A stretch of DNA of 6,247 nucleotides from Gammaproteobacteria bacterium (lineage in GTDB: Bacteria; Pseudomonadota; Gammaproteobacteria; Xanthomonadales; Xanthomonadaceae). Within the stretch, counting starts at the first letter, position 1; the number at the start of each line of letters is the position of its first letter. This document shows, piece by piece, positions 1 through 6,183 of this stretch. The notes beneath the pieces were generated by a model. It worked only from the letters and a program-made list of their open reading frames with translations. It did no database searches and was not told the DNA's origin. A program made the position numbers and the translations under genes. The stretch is taken from NCBI GenBank assembly GCA_030431185.1, contig JAUIJO010000180.1:1-6247 (forward strand), written 5' to 3'.

Positions 1-1
1 C

Positions 2-919
2 GCGCTGCTGGACCTGGCCGATGCCCTGCCCGGGCTCTCGGACGCGGCGGCGCGCCAGTTCCCGCTCCGCGTGCCCCGCGGCTTCGTGGCCCGCATGCGC
101 CGCGGCGACCCGCACGACCCCCTGCTCCGCCAGGTCCTGCCACTGGATGCCGAGATGCGGCCCAGCCCGGGGTTCAGCCTGGACGCGGTCGGCGACGCGG
201 ACGCCAAGGCCGGCGACGGGGTGATCCGCAAGTACCGCGGCCGCGCCCTGCTGGTCTCGACCGGCAGTTGCGCGATCAACTGTCGCTACTGCTTCCGGCG
301 CCACTTCCCGTATGCCGAGGAGACCGCGGCGGCGGCCGGCTGGCGCGACGCCGTCGAGCTGATCCGGGCCGATCGCGACATCGACGAGGTCATCCTGTCC
401 GGGGGCGACCCCTGGTCGCTGGCCACCCACAAGCTCGCCGAGCTCACCGACGCGCTGGCCGGGATCGGCCACCTCAAGCGCCTGCGCGTCCATACCCGCC
501 TGCCGGTCGTCCTGCCCGAACGCGTGGACGATGCCCTGCTCGCCTGGCTCGCCTCGCTGCCCTGGCCGGTGGTCGTCGTACTGCATGCCAACCATGCCAA
601 CGAGTTCGATGGCCAGGTGGACCAGGCCCTGGCCCGCCTGCGTCACGCCGGCGCCACATTGCTCAACCAGGCTGTGCTGCTCAAGGGCGTGAACGACTCG
701 GTCGAGGCGCTGTGCGCGTTGAGCGAACGCGGCCATGCCGCCGGCGTGCTGCCCTACTACCTGCACCAGCTCGACCGCGTGCAGGGGGCGGCGCATTTCG
801 AGGTGGACGACGGCACGGCCAGGCGTCTGCACGCCGGCGTGGCGGCGCGACTGTCGGGCTACCTGGTACCCCGGCTGGTGCGCGAGGTGGCCGGCGACCC
901 CGGCAAGCGTCCGCTCTGA
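2..919 (+). CDS. epmB: EF-P beta-lysylation protein EpmB (lysine 2,3-aminomutase), 5' partial
   Basis: Radical-SAM, PLP-dependent aminomutase that converts (S)-alpha-lysine to (R)-beta-lysine, which EpmA attaches to elongation factor P; the modified factor helps ribosomes through polyproline stretches. Cytosolic. The frame is open from the left edge, and 305 residues are visible against about 342 in E. coli EpmB, so roughly 35 N-terminal residues lie outside. A GTG at 71 could be misread as the start, but the residues before it (QFPLRVPRGF) align with the family, so the true start is upstream. The CxxxCxxC 4Fe-4S/SAM motif is CAINCRYC, with Cys codons at 269, 281 and 290. The SAM-binding SGGDP follows near 400, and NHANE lies near 590-605. 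The tail SGYLVPRLVREVAGDPGK matches the family, and its Lys (codon 905-907) aligns with the PLP-binding lysine. The protein ends three residues later, a shorter tail than in E. coli. Family membership is very likely. The partner gene efp is expected to the left but is not visible. Confidence 0.95.
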   Translation, partial: ALLDLADALPGLSDAAARQFPLRVPRGFVARMRRGDPHDPLLRQVLPLDAEMRPSPGFSLDAVGDADAKAGDGVIRKYRGRALLVSTGSCAINCRYCFRRHFPYAEETAAAAGWRDAVELIRADRDIDEVILSGGDPWSLATHKLAELTDALAGIGHLKRLRVHTRLPVVLPERVDDALLAWLASLPWPVVVVLHANHANEFDGQVDQALARLRHAGATLLNQAVLLKGVNDSVEALCALSERGHAAGVLPYYLHQLDRVQGAAHFEVDDGTARRLHAGVAARLSGYLVPRLVREVAGDPGKRPL

Positions 920-985
920 GCGACGCGCCTCGCCCCGCATGCCCGGCGCATTCCCGACGGGGCGCCCAATCCCGACCCGCCCGCA

Positions 986-1014
986 TGGACGCGCAGGCGG
1001 CTTTCTGACATAAC
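986..1014 (+). promoter_or_regulatory. Candidate sigma-70-type promoter for the fimX-like gene
   Basis: TGGACG (986-991) and CATAAC (1009-1014) each match four of six positions of the -35 and -10 consensus and are separated by exactly 17 bases. They lie 23 bases before the fimX start codon and stand out in an otherwise very GC-rich 118-base gap. Two 4/6 boxes at ideal spacing are suggestive but can arise by chance. Read-through from epmB remains an alternative. Confidence 0.35.
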
Positions 1015-1037
1015 AGGCACGGGGAGGAGAGACGACT

Positions 1038-3116
1038 ATGCAATATGGCAAAGACCTGCCGCTGCGGCTGCTGATCATCGACGACAGCGTGGAAGCAGCG
1101 GAGGCCATCGTGAACGGCTTGCGCAACCGGGGCATCGCGGTGAGGCCGAGCCGTCCGGAGAACACGGACCAGCTCGACGAGCTCCTGGCCGGCCAGCCGC
1201 TGGACCTCGTGCTGGTCGCCCATGACGCCACCACGGTTCCGTTCGAGACACTGATGCCCCGCGTCGACGCCGGCGGCAAGGACCTGCCCGTCCTGGTGCT
1301 GCACGACGACGTCGACAGTGCCCGCCTCGTGGGCACCTCCAGCTCCGGCGCCCGCGGCATCGTCCTGCGCGGCCAGGCCGAGCACCTGCACGACACCGTG
1401 GTGCGCGAGTGGAGCGACCTGCAGGCGCGACGCCTGTTGCGGAAGCTCGAAACCCATGCGCGCGAGACCGAGCGCCGCTGCGATGCGCTGATCGAGTCCT
1501 CCCGCGACCCCATCGCCTACATCCACGAAGGCATGCACATCCGTGCCAACTCGGCGTACCTGGAGATGTTCGGGTTCGAGGACTTCGAGGAGATCGAAGG
1601 CATGTCGCTGCTCGACATGGTCGCCTCGCGCCACGTCGACGAGTTCAAGCAACTGCTCAAGAGCCTGTCCAAGGGCGAGGCGCCGCCGCCGCGGTACGAG
1701 CTCACGGCCCAGACCCTGGATGGCGAGACGTTCCCCGCCGTCATGGAGTTCACCGCCGCCACCTACGAGGGGGAAGCCTGCCAACAGGTCGTGCTGCGCA
1801 AGCAGGAACTCGACGTGGGCATGTCGGAAGGCGAGCGCCGCCAGTTGATGGAGACCGACCAGGCGACCGGCCTGCTGAACCGCCAGACCTTCCTCAAGCG
1901 GCTCGAGGACAGCGTGGCCGACGTGGCCGAGCACGCGGGCCAGCACGTGCTGCTGTTGATCGAACCCGACCATTACAACCGCATGCTGCAGGAGATCGGC
2001 CTGGACGCCGCCGACGAACTGCTCGCCGCCAGCGCCGCCCGACTGCGCGCGGCGCTGCGCGACGACGACGTGGTCGCGAGGTTCGGCGACCATCAGTTCG
2101 CGGTCCTGCGCCGCAACAGCGACCATGCCGCCTCCGTCGACCTCGCCGAGACGGTGCGGACCGCCTTCGCCGAGGCGGTGCTGGAGGCCGGCAGCCGCTC
2201 GCTCAACGCCACCGTCAGCATCGGCGGCGTGCAGATCGGCCAGCGCATCGCCAACGTCTCGGCGGTGCTCGCCAAGGCCAGCAACGGCGTGCAGTCGGCC
2301 ATCGGCGTCGGCGGCAACCGCGTCGAGCTGTTCGACCCCGGCGCGGCCGATCGCGCCGAGGAGGAGCGCGTCGAGGCCTGGGTGGCCCGGATCCGCGATG
2401 CCATCGACAACGACCGCTTCCTGATGCACTACCAGCCCCTGGTGGGGCTGCACGGGGCGCCGGACGAGATCTACGAAGCCTACCTGCGCCTGCTCAACGA
2501 GCATGGCGAGCTGGTGCAGCCGCTGACCTTCCTGCAGATCGCCGAGGAACACGGCCTGCTGTGGGAAATCGACCGCTGGGTCGTCGGTCGCGCCATCGCG
2601 GTCATCGGGGAGCGGCAGAAGGCCGGCCACGAGACCACCCTGCTCGTGAAGATCACCGAGGTGTCGCTGCAGGACGACAGCCTGCTCAAGCACATCACCG
2701 AACAGCTTGCCCGCCATGGCGCCGACGGCAAGCGGCTGGTCCTGCAGCTGCCCGAATCGAAGGTGTCCACCCACCTGCGGGCGGCCCAGACCTTCCAGAA
2801 GGCGGTCGCGCAGCTGGGCGTCCGCATCGGGCTCGAACAGTTCGGCAGCGGCCTGAATCCGTTCCAGTTGCTGAACCATTTCGACGCGTCGATGGTCAAG
2901 CTGGACCGCTCCTTCATGGAAGACCTCGCCGGCAATGCCGACAACCAGGCGCGCATCAAGGAGATCGCCGAGAAGGCGCGCGAGGGCGGCAAGCAGACCA
3001 TCGCCGAGTTCGTCCAGGACGCTTCCAGCATGACCATCCTGTTCGGCGCCGGCATCGACTACGCGCAGGGCCACTTCCTCGCGCCGGCCGCCGCGGAGAT
3101 GGATTACGAGTTCTGA
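1038..3116 (+). CDS. fimX: FimX-like degenerate REC-PAS-GGDEF-EAL c-di-GMP effector
   Basis: 692 residues, close to Xanthomonas FimX in length and domain order. REC is about 8-128, PAS about 145-255, GGDEF about 272-400 and EAL about 437-690. The ATG at 1038 follows a strong AGGAGA (1025-1030). REC keeps Asp15-Asp16 but has Ala61 at the phospho-acceptor position and Arg111 at the usual Lys. The GGDEF signature is GDHQF (350-354), though the RxxD inhibitory-site residues Arg341 and Asp344 remain. The EAL motif is EAYLR (480-484). Lys538 replaces the metal-binding Asn, Gln570 a metal-binding Glu, and Glu600-Gln601 the loop-6 Asp-Asp. Glu480, Lys621 and Glu657 persist. Both enzymatic activities are therefore probably lost. 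Known FimX proteins bind c-di-GMP through a dead EAL domain and control type IV pilus assembly and twitching; in Xanthomonas they work through a PilZ protein and PilB. That role here is inferred from architecture. No membrane segment is seen, so it should be cytosolic. Following epmB is, as I recall, also the Xanthomonas arrangement. Confidence 0.87.
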   Translation: MQYGKDLPLRLLIIDDSVEAAEAIVNGLRNRGIAVRPSRPENTDQLDELLAGQPLDLVLVAHDATTVPFETLMPRVDAGGKDLPVLVLHDDVDSARLVGTSSSGARGIVLRGQAEHLHDTVVREWSDLQARRLLRKLETHARETERRCDALIESSRDPIAYIHEGMHIRANSAYLEMFGFEDFEEIEGMSLLDMVASRHVDEFKQLLKSLSKGEAPPPRYELTAQTLDGETFPAVMEFTAATYEGEACQQVVLRKQELDVGMSEGERRQLMETDQATGLLNRQTFLKRLEDSVADVAEHAGQHVLLLIEPDHYNRMLQEIGLDAADELLAASAARLRAALRDDDVVARFGDHQFAVLRRNSDHAASVDLAETVRTAFAEAVLEAGSRSLNATVSIGGVQIGQRIANVSAVLAKASNGVQSAIGVGGNRVELFDPGAADRAEEERVEAWVARIRDAIDNDRFLMHYQPLVGLHGAPDEIYEAYLRLLNEHGELVQPLTFLQIAEEHGLLWEIDRWVVGRAIAVIGERQKAGHETTLLVKITEVSLQDDSLLKHITEQLARHGADGKRLVLQLPESKVSTHLRAAQTFQKAVAQLGVRIGLEQFGSGLNPFQLLNHFDASMVKLDRSFMEDLAGNADNQARIKEIAEKAREGGKQTIAEFVQDASSMTILFGAGIDYAQGHFLAPAAAEMDYEF

Positions 3117-3121
3117 TGGTG

Positions 3122-3149
3122 GGTGATTGGTGATTGGTGATTGGTGATT
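3122..3149. repeat. Tandem heptamer repeat, four copies of GGTGATT
   Basis: Four exact head-to-tail copies of the 7-base unit GGTGATT, followed by a further GG at 3150-3151. The array starts six bases after the fimX stop codon and is on the far side of the htpX terminator, so it should be transcribed only as the 3' untranslated part of fimX. It is AT-richer than its surroundings. Short GGTGATT/GGGATTC-type heptamer arrays are, to my recollection, scattered between genes in Xanthomonadaceae genomes. Their function is not known to me. Confidence 0.9.
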
Positions 3150-3272
3150 GGCGGGGAGTTCTCGGGCTGCCCTTCCTACGCAACATCGGCCGCACGCAAT
3201 CCAGCCAATGAAGCGGGCGGGGTCGACGCGGAAGCTGTCCGGTTGAACGACGGGCCTCGCGCGCGACAATGA

Positions 3273-3295
3273 AAAACCCCCGCGTTCGCGGGGGT
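3273..3295 (-). terminator. Intrinsic terminator of htpX
   Basis: A perfect GC-only stem pairs 3277-3283 with 3288-3294 around a GTTC loop (3284-3287), and can be extended by the A3276-T3295 pair. On the minus strand it is followed by a run of five T residues (complement of the A-run 3272-3276). This is a textbook rho-independent terminator about 40 bases past the htpX stop. There is no T-run on the plus strand, so it should act in one direction and is not an efficient fimX terminator. Confidence 0.9.
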
Positions 3296-3334
3296 CTGGA
3301 CGTTGAAGCCCTGCGCGACGGCGCCGGCTGGGGC

Positions 3335-4249
3335 TCAGCCCAGCGAACGTTCCCGGGCGGCTTCCAGCGGGGCGTTGCGCAGCGACTCGATGCGCTCGGC
3401 CAGCGGCGGGTGGCTCATCATCAGGCGGCGCAGGCCGTGCGCCACGCCACCGCTGATGCCGAAGGCCGCGACCTGCTTGGGCAGCGTGGACTCGCCATAC
3501 GTCTGCGACAGCCGCTCCAGTGCCGCGACCATCTTGTCGCGACCGGCCAGGCGCGCGCCGCCCTCGTCCGCCCGGAACTCCCGGTGCCGGGAGAACCACA
3601 TCGCGATCATGCTGGCGAACAGGCCGAACACCATGTCGAGGATGAAGACGATCACGTAGTAGCCGATGCCCGGCGCGTCGCGCCCGCCATTGAGGTAGCC
3701 GTCGATCACCCGGCCGACCACGCGCGCCAGGACGATGACGAAGGTGTTCAACACGCCCTGGATCAGGGCCATCGTCACCATGTCGCCATTGGCGACGTGA
3801 CTGACCTCGTGCGCCAGCACCGCCTCGGCCTCGTCGCGGTTCATGGCCCGCAGCAAACCGGTGGAGACGGCGACGAGCGAATTGTTGCGGCTCGGTCCGG
3901 TGGCGAAGGCATTGATCTCCGGCGCGTCGTAGATCGCCACCTCGGGCATCCCGATGCCGGCCGCTTCCGCCTGTCGACGGACCGTGGCGACCAGCCACTG
4001 CTCGGCCTCGTTGCGCGGCTGTTCGATGACGTGCGCGCCGGTGCCCCGTTTGGCCATCCACTTGGACGTCATCAGCGATATGAAGGAGCCGCCGAAACCG
4101 AACAGCGCGGCGAACACCAGCAGGCCGGTCATGTTGCCCGCCCCACTGAGGTTGATGCCGAACACGCCCTGCAATATCGACATCACGATGCTGATCAGGG
4201 CCAGCACGGCCAAGTTGGTGGCCAGGAACAGCGCGACTCGCTTGAACAT
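3335..4249 (-). CDS. htpX: Membrane zinc metalloprotease HtpX
   Basis: M48-family inner-membrane protease of 304 residues (E. coli HtpX has 293). It degrades misfolded membrane proteins, overlapping in role with FtsH. The start at 4249 gives MFKRVALFLATNLAVL, which aligns with the E. coli N-terminus, and GGAGG lies eight bases upstream. The frame stays open far beyond this on GC-rich DNA, but that extension has no family similarity. The zinc site is HEVSH (His147, Glu148, His151), with Glu224 of REFRADEGGARL as the third ligand. Likely membrane segments are about 5-26, 40-60, 157-179 and 194-220, the four-segment topology of the family. The C-terminal SHPPLAERI motif is also typical. The gene stands alone, divergent from gluQ and convergent with fimX, and has its own terminator. 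A sigma-32-like promoter lies upstream, consistent with heat-shock control as known for E. coli htpX. Confidence 0.96.
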   Translation of the reverse strand: MFKRVALFLATNLAVLALISIVMSILQGVFGINLSGAGNMTGLLVFAALFGFGGSFISLMTSKWMAKRGTGAHVIEQPRNEAEQWLVATVRRQAEAAGIGMPEVAIYDAPEINAFATGPSRNNSLVAVSTGLLRAMNRDEAEAVLAHEVSHVANGDMVTMALIQGVLNTFVIVLARVVGRVIDGYLNGGRDAPGIGYYVIVFILDMVFGLFASMIAMWFSRHREFRADEGGARLAGRDKMVAALERLSQTYGESTLPKQVAAFGISGGVAHGLRRLMMSHPPLAERIESLRNAPLEAARERSLG

Positions 4250-4257
4250 GTTTCCGT

Positions 4258-4262
4258 CCTCC
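4258..4262 (-). promoter_or_regulatory. Ribosome binding site of htpX
   Basis: GGAGG on the minus strand, eight bases before the ATG at 4249. It decides the htpX start against the long in-frame upstream extension. Confidence 0.85.
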
Positions 4263-4286
4263 GCGCGGACATGCGCGATACCTTCG

Positions 4287-4315
4287 AAGTGTGGCAGGCT
4301 GCAGGCAATTTCAAG
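4287..4315 (-). promoter_or_regulatory. Candidate sigma-32 (RpoH) heat-shock promoter of htpX
   Basis: On the minus strand CTTGAAA (4315-4309) is an exact match to the sigma-32 -35 element. After 14 bases comes CCACACTT (4294-4287), matching CCCCATTT at six of eight positions. The spacing is within the usual 13-17 bases. Transcription would start near 4280 and give a leader of about 30 bases carrying the GGAGG site. htpX is a known heat-shock gene in E. coli, so sequence and function agree. The element also lies directly before the gluQ start (4328). Confidence 0.65.
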
Positions 4316-4327
4316 TGAACGCATGAC

Positions 4328-5260
4328 GTGACGAACGCCGCCATGGCAGGCTCTCCAGCGACATCGCCCGCTTCGGCAAAGCCCCCCGGCTACCGCGGCC
4401 GTTTCGCCCCGTCGCCCACCGGCGACCTGCACGCCGGCTCGATCCTCGCCGCCTTCGGAAGCTGGCTCCTGGCACGGCATGCGGGGGGCGAATGGTGGGT
4501 CCGCATCGAGGACCTCGACCCGCCCCGCGAGGTGGCCGGGGCCGCCGAACGCCAGCTGGCCACCCTCGCGACGCTGGGCCTGCACGCGGATGCGCCGGTC
4601 GTGCGCCAGAGTTCGCGCCACGCCCTTTACGACACCGCCCTCGCCCGCCTCCGCGACGCGGGGCTCGCATTCGCCTGCCACTGCTCCCGCAGCGAGCTGG
4701 CGGCGTCCGGCGGCATCCATCGGCGATGCGTGGCGCGCGGGACGCGCCGGCAGCCGGCGATCCGCTTGCGCGTGCCCGAGGGCAGCGTGGTCGAGTTCGA
4801 CGATTCGATCCAGGGCCCGCAACGCCAGGACGTGGCCCGGGAGGTCGGGGATTTCGTCCTGCGCCGCGCCGACGGGCTCTGGGCCTACCAGCTGGCGGTG
4901 GTGGTCGACGACGCCCGCCAGGGCATCACCGACGTCGTCCGCGGGGTCGACCTGCTGGACTCGACCGGTCGCCAGATCCTGTTGCAGCGCGCGCTCGGGC
5001 TGCCCACCCCGCGATATGCCCACCTGCCACTGGTGACCGGCCAGGACGGCCGCAAGCTGTCCAAGTCGGACGCCGCCCCGCCGGTCGGAACGCAATCGGC
5101 CCTCGTGAGTCTGCGCGAGGCCTGGACCGCCCTGGGACAGCCCCCGGAGGCACTGGCGGCGGCGCCTTCGCCATCGGCGCTGCTGGCAAGCGCGACCTCG
5201 CACTTCGACCCCGCGCGGATCCCGGCCCGGCTTTCCGGGTCCGTGCCCACAAACCGATAA
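4328..5260 (+). CDS. gluQ: Glutamyl-Q tRNA(Asp) synthetase GluQ (GluQRS)
   Basis: Truncated glutamyl-tRNA synthetase paralogue that activates glutamate and attaches it to the queuosine at position 34 of tRNA(Asp). It lacks the anticodon-binding domain, which the 310-residue length fits. YRGRFAPSPTGDLHAGS (22-38) contains the HIGH-like signature as HAGS (35-38), and KLSKS (243-247) is the KMSKS loop. The zinc site is CHC (Cys117, Cys119) followed by His131 and Cys134; E. coli has Tyr at the His position and the last Cys one residue further on. EDLDPPRE (61-68) and the DDARQGITDVVRGVDLLDST block (194-213) are typical. The start is uncertain: GTG at 4328 or ATG at 4343, neither with a clear Shine-Dalgarno site. 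Both precede the conserved domain, which begins near residue 22. Divergent from htpX, 68 bases before phaB. Full-length GltX is excluded by size and the missing C-terminal domain. Confidence 0.94.
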   Translation: MTNAAMAGSPATSPASAKPPGYRGRFAPSPTGDLHAGSILAAFGSWLLARHAGGEWWVRIEDLDPPREVAGAAERQLATLATLGLHADAPVVRQSSRHALYDTALARLRDAGLAFACHCSRSELAASGGIHRRCVARGTRRQPAIRLRVPEGSVVEFDDSIQGPQRQDVAREVGDFVLRRADGLWAYQLAVVVDDARQGITDVVRGVDLLDSTGRQILLQRALGLPTPRYAHLPLVTGQDGRKLSKSDAAPPVGTQSALVSLREAWTALGQPPEALAAAPSPSALLASATSHFDPARIPARLSGSVPTNR

Positions 5261-5315
5261 CAGTCTTCACATATGCTGTCGGCATCATGGACCCAGCGCC
5301 GGATACCGGCGGAAC

Positions 5316-5323
5316 AGGAGAGG
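5316..5323 (+). promoter_or_regulatory. Ribosome binding site of phaB
   Basis: The purine-rich AGGAGAGG lies 5 to 8 bases before the ATG at 5329. It decides for this start over an in-frame ATG at 5287. Confidence 0.8.
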
Positions 5324-5328
5324 ATCAC

Positions 5329-6069
5329 ATGCAGTCTCGCGTAGCACTGGTCACGGGCGGTACCGGCGGCATCGGCACTTCCATCATCAAACGGCTGGCA
5401 GGCATGGGGCACCGCGTGGCCACCAACTACCGCGACGACGCCCGGGGCAAGGCCTGGCAGGAGAAGATGAAGGCCGCGGGCATCGATGTCGCGATGGCCA
5501 AGGGGGACGTCACCTCCGCCGAACAGGCCGAGGCCATGGTCCGCGACATCGAGTCGCAGCTCGGGCCGATCGAGATCCTCGTCAACAATGCCGGCATCAC
5601 CCGCGACACGACCTTCCACAAGATGGCCGTGGACCAGTGGAACGACGTGATCTGCACCAACCTCAATTCCGTCTACAACGTCACTCGACCGGTGATCGAG
5701 GGCATGCGCGGCCGCAAGTGGGGGCGGATCATCCAGATCAGCTCGATCAACGGCCTGAAGGGCCAGTACGGCCAGGCCAACTACGCCGCCGCCAAGGCCG
5801 GCATGCACGGCTTCACCATTTCGCTCGCACGCGAGAACGCCCGGCTCGGCATCACCGTGAACACCGTGTCGCCCGGTTACGTCGCCACCGACATGGTGAT
5901 GGCGGTACCGGAGGAAGTCCGCGCCAAGATCGCCGCCGACATCCCCACCGGGCGCCTGGGCGAACCGGACGAGATCGCATACGCGGTCGGCTTCCTCGTC
6001 GACGACCAGGCGGCCTGGATCACCGGTTCCAACCTCGACATCAATGGCGGCCACCACATGGGCTGGTGA
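5329..6069 (+). CDS. phaB: Acetoacetyl-CoA reductase PhaB (short-chain dehydrogenase)
   Basis: Short-chain dehydrogenase of 246 residues, the same length as Cupriavidus necator PhaB. It reduces acetoacetyl-CoA to (R)-3-hydroxybutyryl-CoA, the monomer for polyhydroxybutyrate synthase, in the cytosol. The cofactor motif TGGTGGIG is at 9-16 and NNAGITRDTTFHKM at 86-99. The catalytic tetrad reads Asn111, Ser139, Tyr152 and Lys156. The substrate-loop sequence SSINGLKGQYGQANY, then HGFT, VNTVSPGYVATDMV and the C-terminal NGGHHMG are more like PhaB than FabG, where these blocks differ. The start at 5329 has AGGAGAGG just upstream and gives the family N-terminus. The gene follows gluQ by 68 bases without a clear terminator between them. 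It is followed by phaR, which supports a role in polyhydroxyalkanoate metabolism. No synthase (phaC) or thiolase (phaA) is in the window. A FabG-type role in fatty acid synthesis is the main alternative. Confidence 0.92.
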   Translation: MQSRVALVTGGTGGIGTSIIKRLAGMGHRVATNYRDDARGKAWQEKMKAAGIDVAMAKGDVTSAEQAEAMVRDIESQLGPIEILVNNAGITRDTTFHKMAVDQWNDVICTNLNSVYNVTRPVIEGMRGRKWGRIIQISSINGLKGQYGQANYAAAKAGMHGFTISLARENARLGITVNTVSPGYVATDMVMAVPEEVRAKIAADIPTGRLGEPDEIAYAVGFLVDDQAAWITGSNLDINGGHHMGW

Positions 6070-6072
6070 CGC

Positions 6073-6120
6073 CTGGCCGCCACATCCTGCGCGGGTTTCC
6101 GTGCCGGATGTGGCGGTTGG
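6073..6120 (+). terminator. Inverted repeat after phaB, possible terminator or 3' stabilising hairpin
   Basis: CCGCCACATCC (6077-6087) and GGATGTGGCGG (6106-6116) are perfect 11-base inverted repeats with an 18-base loop. RNA wobble pairs can extend the stem out to 6073 and 6120. The repeat begins only a few bases after the phaB stop. There is no U-run after the stem (TTGGCAGTT), so it is not a classical intrinsic terminator. It could limit read-through into phaR or protect the phaB message end. Confidence 0.6.
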
Positions 6121-6135
6121 CAGTTGCAAGCCCCG

Positions 6136-6148
6136 TGGCGCTGCGCCA
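6136..6148. promoter_or_regulatory. Palindrome upstream of phaR, candidate operator
   Basis: TGGCGC-T-GCGCCA is an odd-length palindrome with 6-base perfect arms, 35 bases before the phaR ATG. It lies between TTGCAA (6124-6129) and CATGCT (6147-6152), weak -35 and -10 matches with a 17-base spacer. TGCAAG occurs on both sides (6125-6130 and 6152-6157). PhaR repressors control their own genes in other bacteria, so an operator here is plausible. That is inference from position and symmetry only. Confidence 0.3.
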
Positions 6149-6183
6149 TGCTGCAAGGCACCACGAACCCGAGTTCACGTTTC

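Noticed and set aside
931..964. CGCCCCG/CGGGGCG hairpin after epmB as a terminator
   Set aside because: The seven-base arms pair perfectly, but the loop is 20 bases and no T-run follows; in sequence this GC-rich it is weak evidence.
3122..3149. CRISPR-like repeat
   Set aside because: The units are seven bases and directly adjacent without spacers, so this is a simple tandem repeat.
681..4061. 1126-codon open frame on the minus strand across fimX and part of htpX
   Set aside because: It runs antisense to two well-recognised genes, is rich in Arg, Ala, Gly and Leu with no family motif, and is the usual stop-poor shadow frame of GC-rich DNA.
3269..4318. 349-codon plus-strand frame opposite htpX
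   Set aside because: It is antisense to an unmistakable HtpX, has a biased His/Arg/Gln-rich composition, and starts inside the htpX terminator.
4250..5203. Long N-terminal extension of htpX on the minus strand
   Set aside because: The upstream frame is antisense to gluQ and has no HtpX similarity; the start at 4249 has GGAGG and the family N-terminus.
4492..5328. N-terminal extension of phaB through gluQ
   Set aside because: It is the alternate frame of gluQ, rich in Arg, Pro and Gly. The phaB start at 5329 has a strong ribosome site and matches family length.
5287..5328. Alternative in-frame phaB start at ATG 5287
   Set aside because: It would add 14 residues absent from PhaB relatives and has no ribosome site, whereas 5329 has AGGAGAGG at proper spacing.
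4885..6156. 423-codon minus-strand frame opposite phaB
   Set aside because: It is antisense to a complete short-chain dehydrogenase and contains no recognisable domain.
6148..6183. Alternative in-frame phaR start at ATG 6148
   Set aside because: It adds 12 residues without family support, has no ribosome site, and begins within the palindrome.
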